Shown: piece after piece, positions 9,287 through 17,680 of the stretch
How the letters are laid out: each line of letters starts with the position of its first letter
Numbering within the stretch: the stretch's first letter is position 1
Source of the DNA: Candidatus Bathyarchaeota archaeon
Lineage (GTDB): Archaea > Thermoproteota > Bathyarchaeia > Bathyarchaeales > Bathycorpusculaceae
DNA: 58,447 nucleotides
Direction: 5' to 3'
NCBI GenBank assembly: GCA_026014665.1
Contig: JAOZHX010000023.1
Coordinates: 1 to 58,447 of the forward strand
The notes under the pieces: generated by a model
What the model was told of the DNA's origin: nothing
Databases searched by the model: none
Seen by the model: only the letters and a program-made list of their open reading frames with translations
Program-made: the position numbers and the translations under genes

Positions 9287-9936
9287 TTCAAACTGAAACA
9301 TCCATAAGAATTCCGGTTGGCAACGTCGAAGTCGAAGGCAACCTATACTTGCCCTCTGGCACCACAGGCATAGTGGTGTTTGTGCATGGAAGCGGAAGCA
9401 GCAGGTTTAGCCCAAGAAACCAGTATGTAGCAAAAGAAATCAACAAAGCATCCATTGGAACGTTGCTTTTCGATTTGTTAACACCAAAGGAAGAAGAACA
9501 GGACATTGTAACCGCAGAATACCGATTTAACATCGGCTTACTCGCCCAACGCCTAATCGGAACGACAAAATGGCTAAAAAATAACCCCAAAACCAAGAAC
9601 TTAGCTTTAGGATATTTCGGAGCTAGCACAGGCGCTGCAGCAGCGCTCATTGCAGCCGCCGACCTCCCAAACGACGTAGCCACGGTGGTCTCGCGGGGAG
9701 GACGCCCTGACCTTGCAGGCGATTATTTGCCCAGGGTTAAGGCGCCCACACTTCTGATAGTCGGCGGTTGGGATACTGAAGTCATCGCGCTAAACCGCCA
9801 AGCACAAAAGCAAATGACCAATGAAAACAAGCTGGTTATTATTCCAGGTGCAACACATCTTTTCGAGGAACCGGGAAAACTCGAAGAAGTCGCTAAACTA
9901 TCGACTGATTGGTTCATACGGTACCTTAAACGTTAG
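9283..9936 (+). CDS. Alpha/beta hydrolase, dienelactone hydrolase-like
   Basis: The oxyanion region VVFVHGSGSSR is followed by the nucleophile elbow GYFGASTGAAAA (Ser in G-A-S-T-G), an acid in VGGWDTEV and a histidine in PGATHLFEEPG, giving a complete Ser-Asp-His set. Length (217 aa) fits small dienelactone-hydrolase-like enzymes; no signal peptide is seen, so it is cytosolic. Translationally coupled to the phosphoribosyltransferase by ATGA; the pair recurs in other genomes, often fused. Substrate unknown. Confidence 0.8.
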   Translation: MIQTETSIRIPVGNVEVEGNLYLPSGTTGIVVFVHGSGSSRFSPRNQYVAKEINKASIGTLLFDLLTPKEEEQDIVTAEYRFNIGLLAQRLIGTTKWLKNNPKTKNLALGYFGASTGAAAALIAAADLPNDVATVVSRGGRPDLAGDYLPRVKAPTLLIVGGWDTEVIALNRQAQKQMTNENKLVIIPGATHLFEEPGKLEEVAKLSTDWFIRYLKR

Positions 9937-9989
9937 TCATTTGTTGCCTCAAAGCCCCCAGTGACAACCTTGGATCTTACCGAAGCGAC

Positions 9990-10187
9990 TTGGGGCTGAT
10001 GTATTTTGCAGGCCTTGAACCATCAACAGGGCAACTCTTTTATCTGCAGATGAAGCCCAGTCAAATCAAGCATTTTAAGGCAAACAACGCTTTACGGGAA
10101 GATGCACGTTGGCTAAGTGAGGTCTTGAATGGTGAATGCAAAAAATTAGGATGCAGTATAGCTTTTAATGACGGGGTTTGTGGTTGA
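9990..10187 (+). CDS. Small hypothetical protein, 65 aa
   Basis: Not recognised. The peptide has a regular composition with tryptophan, cysteines and an ordered ending (KKLGCSIAFNDGVCG). Possible starts are TTG at 9990 or ATG at 9999, the latter directly behind GGGGCTG. It lies 53 bases after the hydrolase and may be co-transcribed. Two cysteines in the last 12 residues could bind metal or form a disulfide; this is speculation. Confidence 0.5.
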   Translation: MGLMYFAGLEPSTGQLFYLQMKPSQIKHFKANNALREDARWLSEVLNGECKKLGCSIAFNDGVCG

Positions 10188-10204
10188 AGTGGAGTTAACT
10201 ATTT

Positions 10205-10642
10205 TTATTCACCTTTTGGTTGCCTGTACAAGTTAAATAAAGCGTAGTTTTCAGCCATATCCGCTGTGTAGATAAAACTGAACGCTAAAACTGCTTCCAA
10301 GGGGACATTCATGTACACTTTATCCCGCGAAACGCTCACTGCCTCCTTATCAGCCGTTAAAATCACGTTTAACACGTCTCCAACCTCCAATTCATCGCCG
10401 ACACGGTGCCCGTCCTCCGACTCTTTATCGAGGGGAATGGCTGTTTTCCAGCCGCCACCACCAAAATCCACAATCACGTAAGGGTGTCCAATTTGAATCA
10501 ACGATGAAACAGCGATTGAGGGCATGCATTTCTCGCATTGACCTACCACTTCATTCATTTCTGTTTGACTTAGTGTTATAACTAATACCTTATGCTTAAC
10601 ATTGAATTCATCTAAAACTGTGAAAAACTGCATATAAACCAC
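10205..10642 (-). CDS. Hypothetical protein, beta-rich
   Basis: No family recognised. The 145-aa product has no signal peptide or membrane helix and is rich in predicted strands. A glycine run (VDFGGGGWKTAIPL) is followed by an acidic loop and by VGDELEVGDVLNVILTADKE. An ATG three codons inside (MQFF) is an alternative start. Convergent with the small gene at 9990; no partner suggests a role. Confidence 0.5.
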   Translation of the reverse strand: MVYMQFFTVLDEFNVKHKVLVITLSQTEMNEVVGQCEKCMPSIAVSSLIQIGHPYVIVDFGGGGWKTAIPLDKESEDGHRVGDELEVGDVLNVILTADKEAVSVSRDKVYMNVPLEAVLAFSFIYTADMAENYALFNLYRQPKGE

Positions 10643-10733
10643 AAAAATAGAACCTTCTCTTAAGCTATAACTTTTTCTGTTGAACTCAAAGCATGCGCTA
10701 CTGAAGAAGAAAAAAATTATAGGGTTTATTAAT

Positions 10734-11066
10734 TTAGCTTTGCGGTGGTGGCTGTGGCGAGGTGCCTTTGTCGCCGATGTTTACGTTGACGACTTGATTG
10801 ATTGTTTGTGGTTTCTCTTTCTTTCGTCTGCCCATGGTTGCCAGCGTGAATATTAGCCAAGCGATGAATCCATAGATTACGCCGTTGAAGACAGCAATAA
10901 TAGCAGTTACTGCGTCAACTTGACCGCCTATCAGGTAGCCAGAAGCAGCTTCAGTGTTTGGCAGGACTACGTCATAAATTGCTTTTCCAGGTGGTATGGC
11001 TGTGTTTCCTAAAGTTATGATGACTACTATTGCAAAGACAACTAGGAATACGATTGCTCCTTTCAT
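10734..11066 (-). CDS. Small membrane protein with two transmembrane helices
   Basis: The 110-aa product begins with a hydrophobic helix (GAIVFLVVFAIVVIITLG), has a loop of about 35 residues, a second helix (VIYGFIAWLIFTLATMG) and a cytosolic basic tail ending in PQPPPQS. No family was recognised. The tail composition resembles the proline/glutamine linker of the zinc-ribbon protein encoded upstream on the same strand, so a shared setting is possible. Confidence 0.55.
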   Translation of the reverse strand: MKGAIVFLVVFAIVVIITLGNTAIPPGKAIYDVVLPNTEAASGYLIGGQVDAVTAIIAVFNGVIYGFIAWLIFTLATMGRRKKEKPQTINQVVNVNIGDKGTSPQPPPQS

Positions 11067-11189
11067 AGTGTACCCATCAAGCGCTTATTTCAAACGTTTC
11101 ATAATATAAGCTTTATTTCAGCTGTCACAACATAACCATTCAAACAACGAACTTTATGGAAAAAATTAAAGAAATTTTTGAAAAAATGC

Positions 11190-11960
11190 TTAAAAGTTGA
11201 TGTTGATTGATTTGGAGAAGTATCCAAAGGGCATTTTTACACGTTCGCCGTAAACCTGTTTTAGCGTGTCGGTGAAATTGCTGTTTTCATCCATTCGGAA
11301 CTGTTGGGTTCCTGAACTTGACCGAATCTCAACTTCGAGTTCTCGTCGCTGGTTATGTTGGTTTGCGCCTTTTAGGTGTATTTTTATCTCACTTATCGAG
11401 TTGTTGTAGATGGCATAGTTGCCAGGAGTTTCAGCAAGAATGGCTTGAGGCGGCATCGTTAAGTATTTTTTTGTGTATCCAAACGAGCCTTTTAACTGTT
11501 CAGACCATTGTCCCCAGAAGCCTTTGCCCTCTGCTTTAGCTTGGTCCCTTGCCTGTTGTGCAGCAGCCGTCAGCATTTCACTTGTTAGTTGAGCAAAAAT
11601 CAAACGTTGACTTGTTATCACCCCAGCATAACTATCATATCTTCCAAGCGACTTCATCTTTCTCAGCAAAATGACGCCATACGTAACTTCGTTGCCTATT
11701 TGAGGTGACGGTGCTGATGCTATCGGCTGAGCTTGATACTGTGCATTTGATGTTGGCGATTGCATGATTGGCGGAGGTGGAGATGCTTGGGGTGGAGTTG
11801 TTGGAGGAGAATAATACGTTGGTTTGTCTGGTTTGGGTTGCTGTTTGATTTGGGGTGTTGCCGGAGGTTTAGATGATTGGGTTGTTTGTGCTGCTCCGCA
11901 GTTTCTGCAGAAATTCGCATCTGGGTTTGTTGGTTGCCCACACTTTTCGCAATACGGCAT
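11190..11960 (-). CDS. Zinc-ribbon protein with Pro/Gln linker and PH-like C-terminal domain
   Basis: Start chosen at the ATG giving MPYCEKCGQPTNPDANFCRNCG, a classic C-x2-C...C-x2-C zinc ribbon; another ATG six codons upstream is possible. A low-complexity Pro/Gln/Ser linker of about 70 residues follows. The C-terminal ~150 residues (VITSQRLIFAQL, and a strand-rich end) look like the bacterial/archaeal PH-like domain that follows zinc ribbons in membrane-associated regulatory proteins. Function unknown; the domain order is seen, the PH-like call is inference. Confidence 0.6.
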   Translation of the reverse strand: MPYCEKCGQPTNPDANFCRNCGAAQTTQSSKPPATPQIKQQPKPDKPTYYSPPTTPPQASPPPPIMQSPTSNAQYQAQPIASAPSPQIGNEVTYGVILLRKMKSLGRYDSYAGVITSQRLIFAQLTSEMLTAAAQQARDQAKAEGKGFWGQWSEQLKGSFGYTKKYLTMPPQAILAETPGNYAIYNNSISEIKIHLKGANQHNQRRELEVEIRSSSGTQQFRMDENSNFTDTLKQVYGERVKMPFGYFSKSININF

Positions 11961-12035
11961 TTTAAACCACAGCTTCATATCTTGAGTACATGATTAAAAA
12001 ATTTTACTAAAATTCTTCAATCGATTCAGCAATTC

Positions 12036-12083
12036 TTATATCCTAAAAAAACAGTTAATATTTAGCGGCATTTTGGAAGGTGA
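12036..12083 (+). promoter_or_regulatory. TATA box and ribosome binding site of the desulforedoxin-like gene
   Basis: TTATATCC at 12036-12043 is a TATA-like element about 50 bases before the start; GGAAGGTGA at 12075-12083 is a near-perfect Shine-Dalgarno sequence and places the start at TTG 12089 rather than at the overlapping GTG 12080. Confidence 0.5.
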
Positions 12084-12088
12084 ATTTT

Positions 12089-12325
12089 TTGGTAAAAAAG
12101 AAAGGTGAAGAGTATAGGTGTGAAGAATGTGGTCTAGTCGTTTTAGTCTCAAACCCCTGTGAATGCGAATCCTGCGAATTAATTTGCTGCGAAGAACCCA
12201 TGAAACCCCTAAGAACCCCTTCAAAGGCTTCAACCGCTAAAGCTCCAGCAAAACCAGCGCCAGCAGCAAAGAGCACCACTGAAAAACCCCCTGAAAACCC
12301 ACCTGAAAAATCAAACAAAAAATAA
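12089..12325 (+). CDS. Desulforedoxin-like iron protein with Lys/Ala/Pro-rich tail
   Basis: The first ~40 residues read GEEYRCEECGLVVLV, then an ECESCE insertion, then LICCEEPMKPL. This matches the desulforedoxin pattern Y-K-C-x2-C-G-x-V-V ... L-V-C-C-x-x-P-M, whose four cysteines hold one iron in an FeS4 centre. Two extra cysteines in the insertion are unusual. After the domain the chain is disordered, repeating K, A, P, T, S and E (about 35 residues). The catalytic superoxide reductase domain of desulfoferrodoxin is absent, so the protein is a small electron carrier at most. The iron centre is inferred from the cysteine pattern. Confidence 0.6.
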   Translation: MVKKKGEEYRCEECGLVVLVSNPCECESCELICCEEPMKPLRTPSKASTAKAPAKPAPAAKSTTEKPPENPPEKSNKK

Positions 12326-12728
12326 CAATTTTTTTCTTTATAGCGTTCCTTTTTCTTGTTTTTTCTACTATTTTTTTGTGTCGATTCAATGAATGCTCGT
12401 AGCTTGTTTTATGTGGGTGTGGTGGTTTTGTGGCTGCCACAAGAATGCATGTGGGGGCGGTTGCTTTTTGGGATTGCAACATTTTTCTGCGCCTGTTATG
12501 GTGTGGGATATTTGTCTCTCTTCACATGTTCTGCATGGAGCCATGTTGGAAAAGCCGAGGTGTGAGTGCGGAAGCATGTTAATGAAACTTAATTTTTCAC
12601 AAGTTACAGCGTTTCTAAGTTTAATATGACGGCAAAGCAGAATCTACGCTGTCAAAAGTGACGAATGGAGTTTCTGATATGACGTGGTGTTGAGTTGATT
12701 TTTCAAGCAAAAAAGAAGTAGGGTCAGG
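12326..12728. other. Intergenic region of about 400 bases, no gene recognised
   Basis: A T-rich stretch (12327-12375) that could end transcription is followed by G/T-rich sequence. A near-perfect palindrome, TTGTGGCTGCCACAA, sits at 12428-12442. Short open frames exist on both strands but none has a recognisable composition or ribosome binding site. No tRNA, SRP or RNase P hallmark was found. Confidence 0.4.
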
Positions 12729-13274
12729 TTATTGTGAGGGTTTGTTGGCTTGCAGTTTTTGATAGCTCTCCATTGCGGCGCGAACGATTTCTTTGGCCTC
12801 CTTTGCGTTCTTCCAGCATTTGACTTTGGCCCATTTATGTGGTTCAAGCCGCTTGTAGGTTTCAAAGAATTCTTGAATCTCGATTAACTGATGCTTGTGC
12901 AAATCGGTTATGTCATGTAATCCATGAAACCGTGCATCATTCTCGAGCACCGAGAGAACCTTCGCGTCAGGACCATGTTCATCCTCGATAATCAAGGCGC
13001 CTATTACCCTAACTCTGGCAATTGCACCAACGGTCAAGGGCTCAAACGTCAACGACATAATGTCTAAGGGGTCGTTATCTTCATACCATGTCTGCGGCAC
13101 AAATCCATACTCAACGGGAAAAACCACCGATGAAGGGATAATTCGATCTAAAACGAAGGCTTCCCAATCAGATTTATATTCATATTTATCTCTTGAGCCA
13201 CTGACAACTTCGATAACCATGTTTAACAATTCAGGCGGATTATCGCCAACAGGAATCTGTTTCCACAAATTCAA
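12729..13274 (-). CDS. ppa: Inorganic pyrophosphatase, soluble type I
   Basis: Hydrolyses pyrophosphate to phosphate in the cytosol, pulling biosynthetic reactions forward. The family motifs are present: GSRDKYEYKSD near the start, YGFVPQTW, and the metal-binding signature DNDPLDI (residues D-x-D-P-x-D), followed by IGALIIEDEHGPDAKVL. Length (181 aa) is normal for the hexameric family I enzymes. It stands alone, followed downstream by the 400-base intergenic region. Confidence 0.93.
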   Translation of the reverse strand: MNLWKQIPVGDNPPELLNMVIEVVSGSRDKYEYKSDWEAFVLDRIIPSSVVFPVEYGFVPQTWYEDNDPLDIMSLTFEPLTVGAIARVRVIGALIIEDEHGPDAKVLSVLENDARFHGLHDITDLHKHQLIEIQEFFETYKRLEPHKWAKVKCWKNAKEAKEIVRAAMESYQKLQANKPSQ

Positions 13275-13333
13275 TGCTTAAACACCCAGCACACAATCAA
13301 GAACCAAAAATTTAAGCTTTCCCAGTTTTTTAC

Positions 13334-14110
13334 TCAAAAAAAGGACTCCAATTTTGAACCACCAGACTTACGCAAGACCAAGGCACATTCCTTGGGGTCT
13401 AATGCCTTAAACTCCAACCCTAAAGAAACCAGCAGTCGCTGTACATCCTTTCCCAAACCTGGGGCAACCAATACTCCACGTAATTCTCGGTTAACCTTGG
13501 CTTTGATGGGTTCAATGTATTTGGCTAACTGCAATGCTGCCTCCTTGGAAGCGATTTTGCGTTTAACTTCGATGATGACGAGTTTGCCATCTTTATCTTC
13601 ACCATAGATGTCCACAAACCCAGGCTGAACCTTCTTTTCCCAACTGATGGGTTTGAACCCTTCCTCAAATAATTCAGGCTTGAGTAGAATGGCTCGATGC
13701 ATATCATCCTCACTCGCATGCAACAAGAAATCGCCTGCATCGACCAAATCAAACGTGGAAATCAAAAGAACTTCCTTGAAACTAACACGGACGCTTTCTC
13801 GAGGCTTCTGCCGAACACCAACAACCTCCAATTCGCCAGCCTTGACTTGAGCGTGGAAAACTCCGCCTGGCGGTTGCCAATTTACCGGTTCATATCCCAC
13901 AGGGCGATGTACCAACAGGGAACCGTCGGATTTTATGATTAAGATTCGTTCGCCATCTTCAAGCGTAGAACTTGCTCTGCCAGCATACTGGACGTGACAT
14001 GTTCCAACTACTATGAGGGTTTTGCGTTGTTGGAAGGCTTTTTCGATAAGTTTTGCAGCTTCAGGTAAATTGGGCTGGGTTTGGACTTGAATTTTTTTGG
14101 TGTCTTGCAT
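13334..14110 (-). CDS. nucS: Endonuclease NucS (EndoMS), mismatch-specific
   Basis: NucS cuts double-stranded DNA at mismatches or branched DNA, with PCNA as partner. The C-terminal nuclease core is clear: VDIYGEDKDGKLVIIEVKRK (RecB-like D...E-x-K), KEAALQLAKYIEP and VNRELRGVLVAPGL. The N-terminal domain (GTCHVQYAGRASSTL, GDGERILIIKSDGSLLVHRP-like) is the DNA-binding half. An in-frame extension reaches 14209, but the ATG at 14110 gives the usual length (258 aa). Divergent from the methyltransferase at 14174. Confidence 0.88.
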   Translation of the reverse strand: MQDTKKIQVQTQPNLPEAAKLIEKAFQQRKTLIVVGTCHVQYAGRASSTLEDGERILIIKSDGSLLVHRPVGYEPVNWQPPGGVFHAQVKAGELEVVGVRQKPRESVRVSFKEVLLISTFDLVDAGDFLLHASEDDMHRAILLKPELFEEGFKPISWEKKVQPGFVDIYGEDKDGKLVIIEVKRKIASKEAALQLAKYIEPIKAKVNRELRGVLVAPGLGKDVQRLLVSLGLEFKALDPKECALVLRKSGGSKLESFF

Positions 14111-14173
14111 CTTTTTCTGCCAACCTATTTTAGTCAGGCATTGGGTACATAAGATTTCTTGAAGGAAAATCCA

Positions 14174-14728
14174 TTGGCAACTTGGAAAGAGAAACGCAAA
14201 ATCATGCAACGCTACGATTTAACCGCGGAAATGTACGATGAACGCTATGCAGAGGAACAACGGCGAAAATACTGCGAAACCCTCCGAGAAATCGACGTTA
14301 CTGGAAAAGTTATTTTAGACGTGGGTTGCGGCTCAGGACTGCTCTTTGGTCAAGTGGCAACTAAGGCAGAAATGATTGTTGGCGTCGATGTTTCGCGCAA
14401 CCTGTTGGCGAAAGCCAAGGTTAATGGGCGAGATTTCGGTAATGTTTTTGTTGTGCAAGCCGATGCTGATTTTTTGCCTTTTACAGATGGTTTTTTTATT
14501 GTTGTTTTCGCGTTTACGGTGCTTCAGAACTTACCAAAGCCTGCGTTGACGTTAAGCGAGTTGTGGCGTGTGGTGCGTTTGGAGGGTTTGGTGGTGGTGA
14601 CTGGGTTGAAGAAGGCGTTTGGTTTGGAGAATTTCATGGACTTACTTGAGAATAGCGGGTTGAGGTTGGTTTCTTTTGTTGATGATGATTCCTTGAATTG
14701 TTATGTGGCTGTGTTAGGTGCTGCTTAG
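14174..14728 (+). CDS. Class I SAM-dependent methyltransferase
   Basis: Motif I VILDVGCGSGLLFGQ binds S-adenosylmethionine; the acidic end of strand 2 is VGVDVSRNLL, motif II region DADFLPF, and FTVLQNLPKP is the post-II segment. Length 185 aa fits small Methyltransf_11 enzymes. Start TTG 14174 lies behind GAAGGA; TTG 14159 is an alternative. Substrate unknown. Its 3' end overlaps the convergent regulator gene by 15 bases. Confidence 0.8.
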   Translation: MATWKEKRKIMQRYDLTAEMYDERYAEEQRRKYCETLREIDVTGKVILDVGCGSGLLFGQVATKAEMIVGVDVSRNLLAKAKVNGRDFGNVFVVQADADFLPFTDGFFIVVFAFTVLQNLPKPALTLSELWRVVRLEGLVVVTGLKKAFGLENFMDLLENSGLRLVSFVDDDSLNCYVAVLGAA

Positions 14729-15997
14729 CATCTGCACGTCCACGACTTCGCCTGTGTCTGCGTAGAGTCCGATGGAAACGGCGTTTATCCCTCCAGAATA
14801 GAACTTATCAAGCCGCAAGATTATGTACCAGTAAGGTACCAGTGCCACGGAGTTGCCTCTTGGGTGGGGGACGAATTGAACGGAAACAGGTGTTTCCAGA
14901 GTGTCAAAGCCTGTGACTTGTTTGCCGTCGATGTTCCAGGTTAATTTTTTGGCGTAGTCTCTTGCGATTTGGATGGCTTGTTCTTGGTTGACGTTGACTT
15001 TGGTGTTGGCTATGGTGAAGAGGAAGTATCCGTCTGACATTTCTATGAGGATGTTCCTCTGGAAGGTCATGCGTAGGCTTTTGGCGTTAAAGTCTACTCC
15101 GTTTTCGGTGTACATCCATAGGAATTCGACGGTGTTGGTGCCTGTGTTTGTGATTTGGAGTTTAATGTTATCCTTTGCGATTGATTGGTCTTGGGTGTTG
15201 TTGACTTGAGTTAGGAGATTGAGCATGCCATCGAGGTATGCATCTCCTGAGTAGGCTTTGTATCGTTTGAGTATGCCTTCGGCGTTTTCAATGACGCTGC
15301 TGGGAGGAGTTAACACAAAGATAGGTTGGCTTTCTATCATGTGGAGTTCGTAACGGGAGAAGTGGTTGGCTCGGAATCGGAAGTCTACGTCTAGGTTGCT
15401 TTCGAGACTGTTTAGTGAGTATTTTAGGTTTTCTTCGGTTACACTAAAGTCGTTTCGGTATTCCATGGTGTTGCTGAGGAGGGTAATTTTGTACTTTGTT
15501 GTATCGATTAGGGTTACGTTGCGGAGTATGTGTGCAATTTTGCTTGTGCCAATTCCCCATGACATTAATTCTTGGTTTTGAGATACCAAAGACTCTTGGC
15601 TGGCGGTTAACTGGCTTAAAGTATAGTATTGGATACTGGACATGGCGGCAAGAATCAAAACAGCTACCATAAGCGCTGAGAAAACTGCTCGCCATTTAAA
15701 CGGTAGTTTTAAACGCCGTTTGGATTCGATTTCGGGAGCTTCTTCCACGCCTTTCATGGCGCTCACGGTGGCTAAGCCGAAGGTGGAGAGTTTGTATTTG
15801 CCGTTGTCCATTTTGTAGATAAGTTCGCCGAGGTTTTCTAGGTGGTAGGTAAGGTGGGAGCTGGAGACTTCAAGGTGGTCTACCATTTCTTTGAAGGTGA
15901 GAGGTTTGTCGTTTAGCATGCGGAGAATTTTGCGGCGAACCGGATGCTTAAGGGAGGTAAACATGATTGAGTAAATTTCTTCTTCTGTATTAGCCAT
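14714..15997 (-). CDS. Membrane-anchored ArsR-like winged-helix regulator with extracytoplasmic domain
   Basis: Residues 1-85 are an ArsR-type winged helix (LKHPVRRKILRML, LTFKEMVDHLEVSSSHLTYHLENLG). A basic segment (ESKRRLKLPFK) precedes one transmembrane helix at about residues 103-122 (FSALMVAVLILAAMSS). The rest, about 300 residues, is outside the cell, ending in strands that include SIGLYADTGEVVDVQML, reminiscent of PepSY-like ends. This one-component layout suggests a sensor that reads an external signal and acts on DNA from the membrane. Target genes are unknown. Confidence 0.75.
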   Translation of the reverse strand: MANTEEEIYSIMFTSLKHPVRRKILRMLNDKPLTFKEMVDHLEVSSSHLTYHLENLGELIYKMDNGKYKLSTFGLATVSAMKGVEEAPEIESKRRLKLPFKWRAVFSALMVAVLILAAMSSIQYYTLSQLTASQESLVSQNQELMSWGIGTSKIAHILRNVTLIDTTKYKITLLSNTMEYRNDFSVTEENLKYSLNSLESNLDVDFRFRANHFSRYELHMIESQPIFVLTPPSSVIENAEGILKRYKAYSGDAYLDGMLNLLTQVNNTQDQSIAKDNIKLQITNTGTNTVEFLWMYTENGVDFNAKSLRMTFQRNILIEMSDGYFLFTIANTKVNVNQEQAIQIARDYAKKLTWNIDGKQVTGFDTLETPVSVQFVPHPRGNSVALVPYWYIILRLDKFYSGGINAVSIGLYADTGEVVDVQMLSST

Positions 15998-15999
15998 CG

Positions 16000-16226
16000 G
16001 GATGCACTGTAAGTGTAATTGATAGTGTTAATCTATAAAACTTGCCTTAAAATTTCTATTTAGCTAAAAATTTTAGTTCGAGCAGTTTGCTTTTCTGTTG
16101 CTTGGAGGATTCTATAGCCCCCCCTTTTTATACTCGGTTGTTAGCCGAATGTGAAAATGTACATTTGTTTCATTAGACCTCGCTTTCCATGGACACTCAA
16201 AGGGCAGAAGAGTTATGAGCTAAAAA
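16000..16226. promoter_or_regulatory. Regulatory region with a 12-base palindrome
   Basis: The region lies upstream of the membrane winged-helix gene and downstream of the kite-like gene. It contains a C7T5 run (near 16121) and the perfect palindrome AAATGTACATTT at 16155-16166, extended imperfectly on both sides. An operator for the neighbouring regulator is possible but about 160 bases from its start. Confidence 0.35.
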
Positions 16227-16877
16227 TTATGGTTGTTCGTTTTCTTCTTTGGTGACTTCTGTTTCGTTTGCTTTAGGTTGAGGTTCGATGTCTTCCTTCG
16301 GTTTCTCGGCGGATAAAAGCAAGTCCACGAGGGCTTTTTGGTTCACTTCGGCTCTTGTCCGCCAATCCAAATACAACAAGCCTCTCTCATCTTGCATCAA
16401 GTAGCCATTGCGGATATATCGGTCGAGGTTTAAGCCGACTTTCCAGTTCGGCATCTTTTCAGAGAGCAGTTTCTCGACTTCTTGGCGGGGTGCTTGCCCT
16501 TTTTTGCTGATGATGTAGCTGATGGTTATGGCTAAGCCTGCTAAATCGTCGATGCGCCAGCCCATCAACTTATCCTTCGTCACTGAACCAAAGCGTAAGG
16601 CTACGAAGAACCGTGCTCTATCTAGCTCCTCGAGAGTTGGTTTCTCAGGCGTTTTCTCTTCTTCAAAAACGGTTTTCACCTGCAAATCTAGCGGCTCTAA
16701 GTAATCGTCGAGAACTTCGAGAACTTTAGGATAATCTGCACCAATGGATTTGTGGAGTTCCCAGCCTTTGACGCCAGGTTTTTGGTGGCGTTTATAGAGG
16801 AGCATTTGGGTCGCTTTTTTGATTTTGCCTGCGTAGAGACCTTTCTTCTTTGCGCTCACTTCTTGCGGCTCCTCCAT
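16227..16877 (-). CDS. Winged-helix 'kite'-like SMC accessory subunit (putative)
   Basis: Third gene of the SMC operon; its start overlaps the kleisin-like gene by 22 bases. The 216-aa product has two helical winged-helix-like halves (LAGLAITISYIISKKGQAPRQEVEKLL; then VGLNLDRYIRNGYL). The segment GLLYLDWRTRAEV resembles the Y-x-x-x-W-G-x-R-A-x-x-E end of MAGE/Nse3 domains. The last ~35 residues are acidic and disordered. Kite proteins (ScpB, MukE, Nse1/Nse3, JetB) bind kleisin; here that role is inferred from order and fold clues, not from clear homology. Confidence 0.5.
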   Translation of the reverse strand: MEEPQEVSAKKKGLYAGKIKKATQMLLYKRHQKPGVKGWELHKSIGADYPKVLEVLDDYLEPLDLQVKTVFEEEKTPEKPTLEELDRARFFVALRFGSVTKDKLMGWRIDDLAGLAITISYIISKKGQAPRQEVEKLLSEKMPNWKVGLNLDRYIRNGYLMQDERGLLYLDWRTRAEVNQKALVDLLLSAEKPKEDIEPQPKANETEVTKEENEQP

Positions 16878-17680
16878 TCATGCCATTCTTCATATGAAAT
16901 AGCTATGGGAACAGACGTTGCTTGCTCTGTGAAAACTTGAATTCGCGGTTTGCTGTATGGTATTATGGCGACTGTTTCTTCGAGCCTGTCGATTTCCAAG
17001 GTGGCATACCCGTAAGTCACTAGAAAACTGGTCAAAAAAGCACGCCGTGCCGTTTCCTCATAGGTGTCGGCGCCAATGAAGTCCCAGTAAGCAAGTTTGC
17101 CGTCTCCACCTTGCGCTTGGGCTTTGACTTTGAGTTCCTGCCAGTAGCACTCTAACTCCTCGGAGAACTCGCGATCACTCAAAACCTGCTGTGCAATCAT
17201 CTCATTGCGGCTCACCGAACCCATAGTTACCTCGTTTACGGCGATGTCTTTCCAGCGGTTTCCCAGCGGTGCCAACGCCTCCCAATACAGTAGTCCCTGG
17301 GCTATATTGTGCAGGCTTAACTGTTCCAATTCCAGCAGCGGACTCCAAGCACCCAAAAACACTTCAACCATTTGGTCTGGACTGGTTTGGCGGATTTTTT
17401 CTTCCAGCAGAAACGGGTCTGTGTAGAGTGAGGTTGAGCGTTGTTTTACCCATTCACTCTGCATTTTTATGACGTTTGCGAGGTGGTGGAGGGCTTCGGC
17501 ATCAAGTTTCAGCTCATCTGGGTGCTCCCAATGAGGATAATATTGTTTGACGATTTTTATGATTTCATCTACTTCCAGCGTGAAGGGGTCAGCAGCGTGG
17601 TTTTCTATGGCAACACACATTTCTATGATGCGTTCCAGCTGTTCTTTGCCCAGTTTTTTATCGTGCTGTGCAGTTGACAT
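16856..17680 (-). CDS. Kleisin-like SMC-associated subunit (putative)
   Basis: The 274-aa product is helical, with no membrane segments. Its C-terminal part (TYEETARRAFLTSFLVTYGYATLEIDRL) resembles the ScpA-type C-terminal winged helix (E-x-x-R-x-F-L-x-x-L...G-x-x-x-L-E-Q) that binds the SMC head; the N-terminus is a helical bundle. It starts at the stop of the SMC-like gene (TAATG), so the two are coupled. Position between an SMC ATPase and a small winged-helix protein is the order typical of SMC-kleisin-kite operons. Alternative: an unrelated SMC partner. Confidence 0.5.
   Translation of the reverse strand: MSTAQHDKKLGKEQLERIIEMCVAIENHAADPFTLEVDEIIKIVKQYYPHWEHPDELKLDAEALHHLANVIKMQSEWVKQRSTSLYTDPFLLEEKIRQTSPDQMVEVFLGAWSPLLELEQLSLHNIAQGLLYWEALAPLGNRWKDIAVNEVTMGSVSRNEMIAQQVLSDREFSEELECYWQELKVKAQAQGGDGKLAYWDFIGADTYEETARRAFLTSFLVTYGYATLEIDRLEETVAIIPYSKPRIQVFTEQATSVPIAISYEEWHEWRSRKK

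Noticed and set aside
12356..12629. Overlapping short open frames in the 400-base gap, some Cys-rich
   Set aside because: No start signals, no family resemblance and mutually overlapping on both strands; treated as chance.
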